Source: Struthidea cinerea (lineage: Eukaryota > Chordata > Aves > Passeriformes > Corcoracidae). Taken from it: 64,000 bases of DNA. The DNA lies in NCBI GenBank assembly GCA_013397865.1, contig VZTI01001986.1:124001-188000 (forward strand). Reading direction: 5' to 3'. The notes beneath the pieces are model-generated. The model searched no databases and was not told the DNA's origin. It saw nothing but the letters and a program-made list of their open reading frames with translations. Each line of letters starts with the position of its first letter. The stretch's first letter is position 1. Positions 23,806 through 37,357 of the stretch are shown here, one piece after another. The position numbers and the translations under genes were made by a program.

Positions 23806-26800
23806 CTAGTTAATTCACACTGCAGCCCCAAATTGCTTTGCAATGGAAACTAATTCAAGGACTCCATCCAGGTTATGCCCCAAAAGAAGCATGGCTGTAT
23901 CTCTCTGATGCAGCACCGTACTAAGTTACGTTATCATCACTTGGTGTATACATTTGAGTTACTCAGCAATTACTGGTAGCTAAGAAAGCAGCAGCACATT
24001 TAATACTGTAACAATGTCTTGAGAAGCAAATTGATTGCAGCCTCAATTAGTACACCCAGGACCAAATGATTTGTTGAGAGTATAGGGTTTTTCCAATATT
24101 TTAGCAGGATGGGATATGGATAAATATAATTTGAAAGTAATTTGAAGCAGAGCTTCACATGATTAACCTGAAAGAGTCTATGGTACTTTGCAAAACTAGT
24201 TTTTAATTTATACGGATCTATTAGTTTTAACAGTGGAGTTATGAAGTATTTGGTCATTTGAGCAAATATACCTGATATGACTAATTTACAGACTCAGATT
24301 GATAATTTAGGGAGAGTAACTTTGTAGTGCAAAAGAATTTCAATTCAAATCATGCTTGTTTACATCTCTGAAATTCGTCTTGACAGGATAAAATAAGGAA
24401 GAAAGTTCAAAGCTAGGAATTTCCCCAGAAGAATTTGGCAAAAAACTAACATAATGGCTTTGTCTTAGCAATGTGTTCGTTTGTAGTGATAGTCTGGTCT
24501 GACTCAATTCTTCTCAATATAAACTGTGTTTATTTATTTTCTATAAAATTTGATTATCGAATTTAAAAAATACTATTAAATACAGAAATTGCAGTTCCAG
24601 GTACTTTGTGGAGAAGTTGCATGTTTCATGTTTTCAGACACCAAGAAATATGTTGTGCAGTGTAATATCTTTTCTGATAAAATTGCTAGTTGCTATGCTT
24701 GCATTGAAAATAGCTGGTTGCACATTAGTGAGACTTAGTCCTATGATGTCACTATGAATCTTACACTTTTATCAATATATTGCACAGCATGCTCAGCAAA
24801 TAGGGGCTTAACTGATGTTAGTAAGAGTGAAGCATAGAACTTAAGAGACTATTGCAGCCATTAATACAGTAGCCCAAAGGTTTTGGCAGAAATCAGATCT
24901 GGCTTTCGCATTTTTGTGTCACAGGTTTCTGTCAAGGTATCTGTATATTGTAATTAAGACATTCCAGTGAAATGTCTCTTCAATTGACACAGAAAGTAGC
25001 GTCCAGAACTAATACCAAACATATTTCTTTAATATTGCTTTGGAGGAGCATCTTGAATTTAGGGCCAATAATTGGGGGAAAAAGTACTAGAAGTTTATCA
25101 CGTGTAAGAGAAGTATATCCCTGTTGGGAGTCAAAACAGATGTCTAAAAATTCAATTAAAAAAAATTACTATTCCATACACTAGATTTATCCATAGAGTT
25201 ATGAGATAAGAGAAAGGAGACATTTTTCAGGGACTTTCCAGACGCTTATACGTCAGGAAACTTGAAAGCTTTCTTAGAGTTCTTTGTGAATTCAAAAGAC
25301 TGCTGAAGGAGAGTGTATAAGGGAGAAGGGTGTTTACTTCCTTTGTAATTTTCTCTGAAGCTCTTCCACGAATTTATGTACAGAACAAATTGCCTTGGTT
25401 TTCATGTGTTGACAGTAATATTTTTGGAGACTGGCACTGCCTATAGTAGTTTAAAATAATTTAATTTCTAGAATAATAAGACTTTTCCCTCCAAAACATG
25501 TAAAGTATCCTCTGCAAAATGTTGAGACTACATTTCCAAGTGAAGTTTTACCAGCTAGATAATTTCCTTTTTCAGGACCCTCATATCGCTTAGGAGAACA
25601 GAATCAACTTTCAAAACAGTAAAGGGTCACTTTGTGGGTGATCAAATGTTCCTACAAGTCAGATGGGAGAGAAGGAAATACCTTGCACTGAAATACAACA
25701 TCTGTCCCTTCAACCATACTGAAGCCAGCCATGGTTGAAAATCAAACTTAGATCAAGGTCAGCCTCTACATTCTTGATAGGCTTCATATACAGAACAAAG
25801 TGATTTAAGAAGCAGTATTTTGTTTTTCAGGAACTGATTCGTATTTGCATGGTACATTGAGGCTCTGGAAAACTTTCCAGCCATGAGATCAAGAAATAAT
25901 GTAACTGTTATTTGTGTATTTATGTATTATATATACATAGAACTTTATAAGTGGGATTTATTTTAGAGAAAATAGTGATCCAGTTCTGATTCTAAATTAC
26001 AGTGTCTTATACTGTAGGAAATAAAGTACAGTTTCAATCTGACAATAAAAAAAAGGAGAAAAATCTCAGGCTTAATGAAAGCTGAGTTAATTTTGAAAGA
26101 CAGAGGAGCAGTGTTCTGCTAAACAGAAAACAGCTATTAGAACCTCACTGATGAGTTTGTGGAAAATGTTACTCCTATGACACAGTCCCCAGGCATATTC
26201 TGGATACTGGCTGTTATTCTTAGAGACTTATTTACAGCTCTTTTCAACAAAACTATCTTCATGAACATTTCCAGGGAACGGCACATAATTATCATTATTC
26301 TTCATTATTTGCATTCCTGTAATGCCTGCAGAAGTAACCAAGAGGCATTCATCACATTATTTAAACAAAAACACAGGTCCAAAACTTACTAAATGCAGCC
26401 AAAAGGAACTCAACTGAAATTCAATGGAAACACAAAAAACTTCGTTCCTTATCAGAAATATGTTGCTAAACAGGTTTGTCTTTGAAATCAAGATTTCTTT
26501 GTTTGTGCTCATTACAAGAATCAGAACTATTCAATCAGAACTTTTCTTGTGTTTCTACTTTGGTGCAGATTTTCAAACGTATTTCAAAGCCTTAAGGGAT
26601 GACCTTAACTAAATTAAAATAAACCAAAGTTACTCTTTTCACACTTCTAGAAAGGACTGAAAATTCACACAGATGAAGTAAGTCACTGGAGACAGATGGA
26701 GGAAAACCTTTTATTATTTGAAAGTAACAGAAGACAGCCACCTTTCCCTCAGTAGGATTTCCCTTTACAAGGAGAGATTATGTTTTGAACATGTTAATGG

Positions 26801-27419
26801 CATAGCTATCTGCATAAAAAACCCATCCTATCACATCCCTGCAGTCCCGTAGCAGTCTGACACTGATTTCAGTGAGAACAGGATTAAGCTGCAGTACATT
26901 TTTCATTGAGGGATCCTTCTGAGATATTTTATTGACAGAACCACTGCTCATTTCCCTATCCATCTGAAAATGAGTGTAAAAGAATTGCAGAGAGTTTTGC
27001 TGAGTGACTAGTTAGTAAAGACTTACTCCTATCTTGCTCTTCAATTCAACCCACACTTCTTGGAAATACTTCTTTCTGCCTGTTTCTATTTTCTAATGTC
27101 TTCAATCCTTTATCTACTCCACAGAACTGTTATCTGAACACACGTTTCAGACAAAATAAGTACCCTAAAATCTAGCAAAGATTTTAAAAATACTAAAATG
27201 TTGAACCACTTTTGGTCAAAAAAAAAAAAAAGTCAGGGTAATGAATTTTGCTGTATAGGTCAGCTGACATGTCTGCATTTGGCCAAAGATCTGGACAAAG
27301 CCTGGAAGGAAGCCTCCTTGCATGTTAAAGGAAGTCCCTGCACCTCTCTTGATGGTTGTCAGATTGGATGGAGTTAGTTTGCTTGCCTTGGCAGTCTTTC
27401 ACCCAGAGCCTGCAGACAC

Positions 27420-27563
27420 ATGCTGTTGGACAAAGACAGGAGGGACGGGCTGCATAACACCACTCTAGCTGCCTTGGAGGATTTTCTCAATGATGACAGT
27501 GATTCAAAGTCCATTTTGCTTCAGATGGAATTGGAAGATGTATTCTCGGTCCCCATGAACTGA
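27420..27563 (+). other. Short ATG open frame, possible terminal exon (unproven)
   Basis: An ATG at 27420 opens 47 codons ending in TGA at 27561-27563. The predicted peptide begins MLLDKDRRDG, has an acidic middle (LEDFLNDDSDSKS) and ends DVFSVPMN. It does not match any family I recognise. Upstream, a pyrimidine-leaning stretch with AG dinucleotides (27378-27405, ending tctttcacccag) could serve as a splice acceptor, and the frame stays open back through it to a TAG near 27375. A frame this short arises often by chance; there is no codon-use or conservation test behind it. Confidence 0.15.
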
Positions 27564-30500
27564 ATCTATTGTCACAAAGTATTATGATAGCTTCAGATAA
27601 AACAGATGCTACAAGGATTGCAACACTGACTTATCACGCAATGTTGAAATGAGTTACACAAGAGGCAGTAAGTAGCATTTCTAGAGCCACTTTTTTTCTG
27701 TTATTCTCTAGTAACATTTCTGTCACTTAGAGTATCCCAGGAGCATCAATTAGAGCATCTGAAAGTCTTTTACACTAGAGCTCATCAACACAAGTACACA
27801 AATTCTGTGATTTTTTTCAGCTCTGTGAAGGGCAATTGCAAACTTATTGGTGGTAGATTCCAGTTGTCCTTTTCTGGTCTGTAAGCAAGGAGAACATGGG
27901 ATTCCATTATTTTCACTCTAAGTATATAAAATGTAGGCTTTCTGTTCTGATCCTACCCCTCGAAGATAGTAGACAGAAATGGCTCTAGAAGAAGTAGAAA
28001 ATTATTACAGCGTGAGATGGTAGTGCCTGTCTTTCATTAGCAAAAAGCAGCTTAGCAGAACAATTCGAGTTGTCTGCATCTGGAGAGATGGATCCTATCC
28101 TTGGAGTCCAGATACAGGAGATGCCAATGTTTCACACTCATACAACCTCTGTGGCAGTACTTAGTCTAGGAATTATTATTTCATTGAATGGGCTTTGTTG
28201 TATCTTAAGACTGTTGCAGCAGAGCTGCTCTATCATTTGAAAAGCAGCATTAAAATGAAATATAACAATGTTAGATCAACCAGTTTGCTCGGTGTGGGCT
28301 CACAGTGCCTGCCCTTCAACAGCTGTTTCAACAGGTAGCAAAAAAAAGAATTCAATCTATTGACTACAATGCAGCTTTCTTAAGAATTCAGATTGGGTTT
28401 GATGCAGTAAACCCTGAAAGATGCAATTTATTTGATTACCAACAATTTTTTAGAGGTTAGTACTCGAATAGCTTCTCAGTGCTAATCTTTATTTTGTCTC
28501 ATAACACAGTCTTCACTATCACATGGTATATACTTGTAACCACTATGATATTATTTTTATGACTATATAAGATCTATAATTATTTTTTATATAATTAATC
28601 ACACTTCATTTTAATTTCCTTATATTCTTTCTGTTTATAATTGTATATTCATTTTTCACCATACCTAATTGACTTACTTAATCTACTACAAAAGTTATTG
28701 CAGCAAAGCAGAGAAACGAACCGCCATCTCTCAAATCATAAATAAAATACCTAAGAAGTTGTCAAACTCAGGAAAAAAAATTGGTAAGAAGAAGTTCTTC
28801 TGCATTGGATGGTTTTTGAAATTACTTTGACTTGTGTTTAGCATCTTCAGAATTCTTTACAAACATAACACTTAAGAGAAACAGAACAGAATAGAATTTT
28901 ATTCCTTAAAAAGCTATTAAAAGTGCAATATCCTGAATAATGCCTAGCACAGTGTAGAAAGGGAGGAGCAGTGTCTGGAATTTTGTGAGTGGCGTGTGTG
29001 GGCAGACTGAGCCATTTACACAAACCCGTGTTGGTTGATGCGGGTACCCTGAACCATTTCAAAAGTAAAGGCATCAATAACGACTTTGTTGTACTGAAGG
29101 GTAGACCAGCCAATAACCACATGATCCCATCCTGTGCTCTTGGCAGTCTGAAACTTGAGTTCCTGCATATAGCAAAGTATAAATATAAATCATTCAATAA
29201 AAAATTAACTGAAGGCTTTCAAACATTTTTTTTTTTAATAAAAGGCTTTTGGATTTTGTTCTTTTCTATGGAAATCTTCAAGTCATGTTCTTTCCTCCAA
29301 CCAAATCAGTCAATCTCCTCCCATTAAAAAAAATAAATAGTGTTCTCCCTACTTTCTGTCCCCTTTTTGGAGTTGTAAAGATTATAGAAGATGTATCAGA
29401 ACAAGTTCGAATGCAAGAGTGCATTTCTCGTTTTTTTAAAAGCAGAACTAGTCTGGAACAATAAAAAGCTGACAATTCCCCTCATTTAGCATTGCTTTTG
29501 GTTAACTGGATGCTTGTAAAGCTACAATCACATAGATCAGACAAGCCTAGTGAGCTAAACCTAATACCTCTGTAGTTATATTTGAAAGGTAAAATGATAT
29601 TAAACCTGAGATATCACAGGACTACGTGAATGAGGTGTTGAAACCTGAGGCAGATTAAAATTTTTGAAGGGGGAAGAGGAAAATAAAAAATAAAGGGAAG
29701 AGAGATGAAGATTTAGTTTTTGTGAGAAACTTGCTTCACTGAACTCTGAATTGGTGAATTACTTTAACAACTGATGCAGATGCATGTTAGGTTTGGTGGC
29801 GGATTAAATCCATATGTAGTTACCACTCTGTGATACAGTGTTGTTCTGTCTGTGTTGGGTCTTTCCAATCAAGAGCTAGTTATAGCCACACAAGAGAGAC
29901 TGCCTCCACTAACATCAGTTCATCTCTTGAGAGGTCTGCTGTGACCCTCTTTTTGTTGGCCTGACAAAGGCAATAACTTAATTTACGTTCATTTCTAGCC
30001 TCTGTGACACCCCAACTTTTGGAAGCAGTTTCTTCCATCCTGTTTTTTATATCAAAGGCTTTTAAAAGTGACTCTAAATTTTGGATAATTTTTGCTGTGA
30101 AGTAATTTTTAGCACTTTCTGAAAACATAACTCGTAATATTAATGCTCCCAAAATACTTGTGAATATTAGGCCTAGTAACACAAGTAATAGCATAAACTG
30201 GACCAATCCAGCTGATGGTATAAGAACATGGATTTACAAGATGTGTTTGTTAGGCTGGTGAACTTCACGGAGGTGGCTACTGTGGGTGCTTAATCAAGAA
30301 GTCATTATGGTACAAGTATTAGAAGATTTCTGCAGGGTTGACATCTGGTCTTAGGATGCTGATGATACAGAGAGGATTAGCCCAGCAAAACCCATAGTGG
30401 CTACTGTCCCCGTATCCTACAAGATCTAGTCACTAACAGAGAGTTCTACAGGTGCCAAGCACCTAGGCAGAATTTCTGTAGGGCTGAGCAATTCATGTTA

Positions 30501-33500
30501 CTTAGATAGTTGAGACAAGGACAGGACAGAGAAAGGCAAGAGAGATTATACCGCTTGTGCAAAAGATTGGAGGAAAAAAAAGGAAATGCCTCCTCCAATA
30601 ATTAGACCAAGGTGGGGACATTTTAATGCTGAATTCCTGGACCTTTCTGACCATTATAAGAAAGGGAAGTCTAAGCAGCAAGCAAGATTCAATTAGATTA
30701 AAGTTGAAGGCTGATGCCTCTGAAGGCATTTTGATGCACACGTCTGCTCCCTTGACCCTTATTGAAAACAGACATGGTCATTTCTGCTGAAGTCTTCAAA
30801 GATTTCAGAAGCATGTGCTGAAGGGGCTTAGCTTTACTATGCAAACACTAACTATTCAGGTCATTGAAACATATTAAATATTCATGGAAACAACTATGTG
30901 ATCAAACTTCCCCATTTGGTTATGTTTGGAGTTCAAACATCATCAAGATGTTTCCTCCATTGTCACGCATAAATCTGTCCTTTTCATAGGAAAAACTCAT
31001 TCCCATTCCCCTCCTGCAGTCCACCTTCTGTCTGCCCTTCACGAACCTGCAGTCATTCTTGCTTACTTCTGGCTCTGCTGGGTGGAGGACACTCACTCAG
31101 GAAGGTATCCGTACCACACCTGGCACTGGTTCAGGCCCCACTGTCAGAAAACAATTCATTGCTCTAACAAAATGATGCAACAGTTTTCCAGACAGTTTCT
31201 CTCTTGTATTTCATATCCCAGAGAAAGAGGCCAGCTTTAGCTCCAGACATGAGTCATACACCAGGCAGGTAGATAGTAACCCTTTCCTGACTGACTTGTA
31301 GTGTTCCTGTACGTTCCCTGCATTGCCCTGTCCCGTTGAAAGCATCACAGAGCATCCCTGCCTCTCACCCCACTCACTACAGCTTTGCAGATTAAAGCTG
31401 TGTCTTCACCAGCGCAATGCTACGTGCCACTCTGCTCTTCAGCCAAGCTTTAATAGTGCAAATATTTTATTGCAGTGACAGGATAAAGTCATGTCTGTAC
31501 AGAAACGGCTCAGCCTTGTCATCATGGGATCTCAGTGTAGAGGCTGAATGCATCTCCACCCGATGGTACAGGTTACTTGATAACCCTGACCTGTCACTCC
31601 AGCTCTGTAGCAAGTGTAGGGGGGTTTCACAGCTTCCAGAGGTCTCTTTTTAGGAAAATAGCTTTTTTTTTGGCCTGTTCTTACAACTGTATCTGATGGT
31701 CAGTATTGATAAATGAATGTTTTTTTCAGTGTCCTTTGCTTGATATGTATCAGATGGTATTTCCACAAAAAAGAATCTTGTTAGAAGAAAGAGGCCTTTT
31801 ACAAGAACAGAAGCTCAGGATTCCAGACATGTACTAACCTTATTGCAGTATAGATAAGATTGTCCTCATGCAGAGAATTTCTCATAAAGTTATTTTGAAT
31901 AAAAATAACAATAACAATAAAAAACATTGTTCTTTCTGTATAACAGAATAATATGAAACTTCCAAAACAAATAGGAAGAAAAAAAATGTATTCAAATAGG
32001 AACAAAAAAACATTTTCTAATAAAAATAAGGCCTCAAGCTACAGCAGAATACCTCTCAGATACCTCTCCAAAATCTTAGTATTTGCATTATTCTTTCTAA
32101 GTTATGGTGGAACAAATCCAACTCATAAAGTCAAAACATATTATACAAATATTTATTTATTTAGAAGAGATAATATGAAAACCAAGTAAATGAAGAAGTG
32201 GGGTACCATCTTTCAAGTTTCAGTAAACTAATGGAAACCAGGAATAAAATTTCTTCATAGCCTGATTATGAAATATGACTCACTCTGTAGCTTTTTTCAT
32301 AGTACTGACAAACAACCCTAGCAGTGGTCTCTGTCAGTGACAGTAACACAGACACCTTGCTGTTCCAACATTATTTTTATTTATAATATGTGCTCTATGT
32401 ACTCGTAGTTGTTCAACCTAAAGACAGTACAAACATGAAACATACCACAGAATTACATTCCTAAACAATTGTGCCTGTTCGCAGAGTAGAAGACTCAGCT
32501 CAGAACCATTTGGATGGGGCAGGATTCGCTAATAATGTCTGGTGTGATCATTGCCACACGTTTCACAAGAACCAAATTTCCCACAAAGACAAACACACAA
32601 CTTGTACAATAATCCTCTGAAGCAATGAGTTAAAAATCCATTGTTGTATCTTACCTAGCATCAATATGACTTAATATTTGGCAGGAAATAGACTGGAATT
32701 ATGCATGATCTATCTATTTTATCACAAAACCATCGAACACTGCCGAGTTGCTTGTTGTCTTGCATGTTGTACTCTACTTTTAGATTTCCAGAAATGGCAT
32801 TACCAGGTCAGCCAAGATCTTCCGGATAAAAAAGTGACATCATTCCTGGAAGTTACATTTGGTAAGAATCACAGTAAAATATAATACCTTCTTTATATTG
32901 CCTATCTTTCACTCAACAGAACTATGAATCACTTTGCAGTTTGTTTGTGTATCTCCTCTTATGTGTAAGGATAGTGAATATGGCATCTCCTGCCATCAGA
33001 TTTACATGTCCTGTTGAGGAAAGGAAATTAGGAGTAATGTAAACCAATGAAATTACAGGTAATTTTTATTTTTAAAAAATTGATCACTCAAAGATAATTT
33101 AGTTAGGTCATCAAGGAAAAGGATCTGCAAACATTTCCCCTGAGCTCTTTTCTGATATTTCAGTCAAGATTTACTTTTTTCTGAAAGATGACACACAAGA
33201 AACAGGGTTTTCTTAGGATCTGCTGCAAAATAAGTTATAGTTTACCTACTGAAATCTCTAATTTCCTTCAGACATACTTGGATCTTATAAATATCTACTC
33301 CAAATGCTAGACTTTAGCTATGATGTCTACCATGATGGCAGCTGAAATTGATGTGGCTGCAGAGTTTGTCCCTGTGTCAGTCCAGAATGTCTGAAGTTCT
33401 TCTGAATGCATTTCATTTTTACATGGAAATATTTCAGGAAGTTTTCAAACAGGTCTTTATTGTCCACAAAAGGATGTTTCCTAAGCAGGAGAATACTTGG

Positions 33501-35361
33501 ACAATAAGTTCAAAAATATCTCCTTTTTCATTGCTGGATGTAAAATTCAACCTCTGGAGCAAAATTGTGGCTTTTATGGTCAGGTCAAGGCTGTTGCTGT
33601 GAGTTTAATGAGTAGCCTTCAAGCATTTTGTTGTTAAGTTTCACTTGAAAAACACACCTGGTAGCAGCAGATAGGTGCACTGATAAGTTTAATAGCTGAC
33701 TGTACTTGCTGTATTTCACCCTAGCCTGAGGCACAACTGCTAAACTGTTGGGGTTTTTCAAGCCTCTAGCAAACCTGTGCAAGAACCTGTTTACTGTATT
33801 GAAAAGAAACCAGAACTACCAGTTCTTCCGGCTCTCGGGACCCAAAGACATTAAAAATGATTGCCTAATGTCTTCCAGGTGTCCTTTTCCTTGCTGAAGA
33901 GCTCTGCAGTGGACTAGGTGTCAGTAGTCCCCAAGAGTGATGGAGAATAAATGCACTTGTGTTGGGCTCCTGGGAGCTCTGGAAACAGCTGCTGCAAAGA
34001 GAGATGTTGAGAGAACAAGGAGAGGCTAACTGAGGTGTAATAGCAAGGTCTTGTGGGCACCTTCTGAGGATCGATAGCAGGCAAGGACATCTGCAAGTCT
34101 GCAGTGTGCTGCTGACAGACAGGGCACCTGCTCTACCAGAAAAGATAAGGGCAATGAAGTCAGGGTTGCCACTGCCACCAGTTTTCTCTCCTCTCTTGCC
34201 AAAACCTCACAAGAGCCAGGTTTACTCAGCAACATGCTCTTTCTGTCATCACCTTTTCCCCAGGTTCAGTGAAGGGGAGACAGGAGGCAGAGAGCACATC
34301 TAGAAGATACATTCATGGTTTTAAGGATAATGGGACAAGGTCTGTTCTTGGGCTCTCTGAGCAAGTGAAGCAGTTCAGATCATATCCATGTGGCTGGGGA
34401 TGAGTCCTCTTCAGCCAAAACCAGCACAGCAAGTTTTTCCATACTGCCTATTCTAAATAGTCCCTAATGCAAGCTTATACCCTAAATTGTGTCTGGACTT
34501 TGTCTCACTGAGCGCCATTTGGCATGTTAACAATTAAGTGCTCACATGCCAAATCTGCCTTCTCTTGTTCTCTTGTCTCCTCTTTGCAGTACGTCCCCCC
34601 AGTCAGGAAAGGTTTTTGTAGCTAGATCTTTCTAGGCAAGGTATTGAATTAGAATTGCACAGATTTTTGGGTTACTTTGTATTTCAGTGAGGATTTGTTC
34701 CAAAACAAGTACCATGCCCTTCTTTCCTGATAACAATACAAATACCACACAGCTTCTGGCACCCGTCAATTTATGACTTTCCAACTCCAGTAAATCTTAT
34801 GTAGCTAACTAAAACACCGTTCCTTAGGCTTAATTAAATCCCCTATATAAAATTACTTTGCATAGAGCTTTTTAACTGTCAGATTAACCCTGCCTGTTAT
34901 AATTAAGGTAGAAAATTGAACTGTAATCAAATCAAAATAGATATTATATACTTTATACATGGTACCTGGACATGGAAGAATTTGTAGTGATTTGTAGTGG
35001 CAGATAGCTGTAATTAGTGCAGGATTCAGGGTTGACTAACTCATTACTTAAAGACATTTTATTATTTTTTTTTTATTTTTATATGAGTCATTCAAAATGA
35101 AGTATTTTCTGCTTTAAATCTTCTTTAAGTCTTGCTTAGTATTTCTGTAGCATGGTAAGAACATGACAGTGTCTAAGTAAAATTCTCCTTGAGTTAAATG
35201 AGTCTGTTATCACAATTTGCAATGCAGAATTAGAGTCACTGGGCCAGTGACTTTGGTGTGTTACTGTCAGCACGCACTGCACAACCGAGCTAATTTAGGG
35301 ACTATATGGGTTTATTGACACAGGGCTGAAATGTCTTAAGTCTTGATGTATTTATATGCTG

Positions 35362-35432
35362 TGAGGTGGGAAGTACTACTATTCCCATTCTGCATATAGA
35401 ATTAGGCACCAAGAAATTAATATTTGATCCTT
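35362..35432 (-). mobile_element. MIR-type SINE fragment
   Basis: The plus strand reads gaggtgggaagtactactat, then tcccattctgcatatagaat, then taggcaccaagaaattaata. This matches the reverse complement of the MIR core (usual form 'TATTATCCCCATTTTACAGATGGGGAAACTGAGGCACAGAGA'). Ends are not preserved. It is a second copy of the family seen whole at 17621-17831. Confidence 0.5.
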
Positions 35433-37230
35433 CAGGGTGTTAGACAGTTAAGTCTGTCTGAAATTATAGAAGTGAGGTTCTTACATGTCTTTGTGGACCT
35501 ATGCTTAACTGATTTATGAGGTCTACAAAAGCTGTGACAGTTGTATTATTCTAATGTTTAGCCAAATCTCTATCCACTCATCTTAGTCCAGAAATACCTG
35601 AGAGTTCTTTTAAGTAGACAAAGCAAGGGACTTCTGCCTTGGAAGTGGATCCTGCCATGTTTTGTCAGCTGATATCAGATGTTGTTCATCTCCCCAGCAT
35701 CAGCTATTCTGGATGAGAAAGCCTAAATCTGGAGAGGGTATAGTACAGCAGAGTAGAAAAATGTGACTCATAGATTTGAAAACATAAATGTCTACTCTGG
35801 AACTTTCAGTTACAAAGTCGGTTTCATATCTCCTCTTTTTTTTCCACTGTTTTCCTTAGTGTTATTTTGCAGTGTGTCTTACAGCCTGCTGAGCTGGCTA
35901 TAAATCACTGATTAAAAATATGTTACCTTTTTTAGGAGCATGAAAATATGACGATATGGACATGCATCCTCATGTGCTCACGAAGATGAATGGAATGTAA
36001 CTGCCAAAACCCTCAGGTCACTCTGCACATGAGGTGCACAGGAACAACACGGGCCAGTGAATAGAACAAAACTTCATCTTGCACCTTTCTTCTCCCACTC
36101 TTTAGAGGAGAGTTGGGCCTTCCTCCATGTCCGGTGGTGTTTTCTGTTTCATTGGCATTTACGTCACATAGGTAGGTACTTCAGCTTTTGTTATAAACTT
36201 AAATGAACCGTGCTCCTACTCTGGGTGATAATGACTGTCTTTCCAGGCTTAATGATAGAAAAGTCCCAGAAAGTTATTAAGCCCATCTCCCAAAACTGTT
36301 CCCCAGAGTACCTTTTAATTTAAGAGTCCCAAGTAATGGAGTTTCTACAGCGTCCCTTGGGAGACTTTGCTGATTACTTTGTTTGCTCTCAGGAGTTTTT
36401 CTGGATATTCATCCTGGATTTTTGTGCCTTTAAATTAATCCAATTATTTGTTTAAATCAACCAGAAATTTCACTGTGGAGCTGACAATCAAAAAATGAGA
36501 AGATAGAAAACAGAAAGAAAATTACTAGTGGGAAAATGAATACTGTGTATGGACACTTTAATCTGCCATTTTGCACCCAAGTGTCTCCAGCCCTCATTTC
36601 TGCAGCATCTATGAACAGTTTCCAGTTCAAGCCCCTTTTCTAGAAAAGCAATTCTTGCATCTATCATAATCATAGACTTTCTCCTCAGTAAATGATGTAA
36701 AGTGTCTATGTGTCACCATAAAGGGACAGGTACGCAGACTGGTGATGCCTCAAGAAGAAGAAAGAGAAGGGAGGCTCTGTGGCCACTTTTCTCTTTACAG
36801 CTTTGCACAGAGGTGCTGTACACAGGGGCTTGTCTACAGAACAACAGGCCCTGCTTTGTTCCCAGCAGCTGCAGGTGAACAATGGGATAAGAAACAGTCT
36901 CACACTGAACTCTCTCTCAGAGTCTAAATGATAGCCTAGGTCTGAATTATCACCAAAATGCAGAAATGTCTAACCTTACACATTAGTTCCTTTGCTGACT
37001 CATTAGAGAAGGACAAAGTTGACCATTCTGAACTCCCCAGGTTATCCCTTTCTGCATCACCTGACAATTTTAGAAGGTTTTTTTTTACTTATCCAGTTTT
37101 GGGCTCCTCGTTATCACAAGGTAAGAGCCATATAGTGATGATTTCATTATGTACCTCTGAAGTTTGGTTTCTGTTGTCATTGATGTTGTTCATCATGTTC
37201 TGATGTCATGCATGTTGTCATTGTCCTGTC

Positions 37231-37268
37231 AGGGAAGGGGAAGGGGAAGGGGAAGGGAAGGGGAAGGG
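37231..37268 (+). repeat. G-rich minisatellite with G-quadruplex potential
   Basis: Units of GGGGAA/GGGAA repeat up to the N at 37269. At least six runs of three or four guanines are separated by AA only, which satisfies the usual G-quadruplex pattern. The strand is all purine. Such tracts stall polymerases and explain the gap beside it. Confidence 0.85.
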
Positions 37269-37269
37269 N
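37269..37269. other. Assembly gap (single N)
   Basis: One undetermined base between the G-rich tract and the repeated 51-bp segment. A single N here most likely marks a join of unknown length and not one missing base. Confidence 0.9.
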
Positions 37270-37320
37270 TTCATCATGTTCTGATGTCATGCATGTTGTC
37301 ATTGTCCTGTCAGGGAAGGG

Positions 37321-37357
37321 AAGGGGAAGGCAAGGCAAGGCAAGGCAAGGCAAGGGG
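37321..37357 (+). repeat. GGCAA pentanucleotide repeat
   Basis: After the second 51-bp copy the purine tract becomes about five GGCAA units (aaggcaaggcaaggcaaggc and on) ending in ggggggt. It is probably the right-hand part of the same minisatellite whose left part is GGGGAA, with the assembly gap cutting through the middle. Confidence 0.8.

Larger units (their letters stand above)
23806..37188. other. Non-coding DNA, no supported gene
   Basis: This long stretch is AT-rich and has no young mobile element that I can recognise. It contains one MIR-type relic (35362-35432) and a 47-codon ATG frame (27420-27563) described separately. Frames of 100-116 codons at 28847-29327, 29880-30206 and 30926-31240 lack domains; several open with TTG or GTG rather than ATG. 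Both strands often carry frames over the same bases, which points to chance. Confidence 0.6.
37189..37320. repeat. Exact 51-bp duplication either side of a single N
   Basis: Bases 37189-37239 and 37270-37320 are identical over 51 bp, starting ttcatcatgttctgatgtca and ending in cagggaaggg. The second copy begins directly after the lone N at 37269. An identical repeat abutting an assembly gap is the signature of two contig ends that overlap but were not merged, so this is probably an artefact and not a biological duplication. Confidence 0.85.

Noticed and set aside
26945..26980. Possible MIR core (ctcatttccctatccatctg)
   Set aside because: It resembles the 'CTCAGTTTCCCCATCTG' block but has no head or tail homology around it.
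29402..29412. tRNA B-box-like gttcgaatgc
   Set aside because: No A-box, cloverleaf arms or terminator run could be found at the right spacing.
29880..30206. Minus-strand frame with a hydrophobic N-terminus resembling a signal anchor
   Set aside because: The frame opens with TTG; the first ATG (30194) has a T at position -3, a weak start context. Hydrophobic residues are expected from T-rich codons, and the hydrophilic rest matches no family I know.
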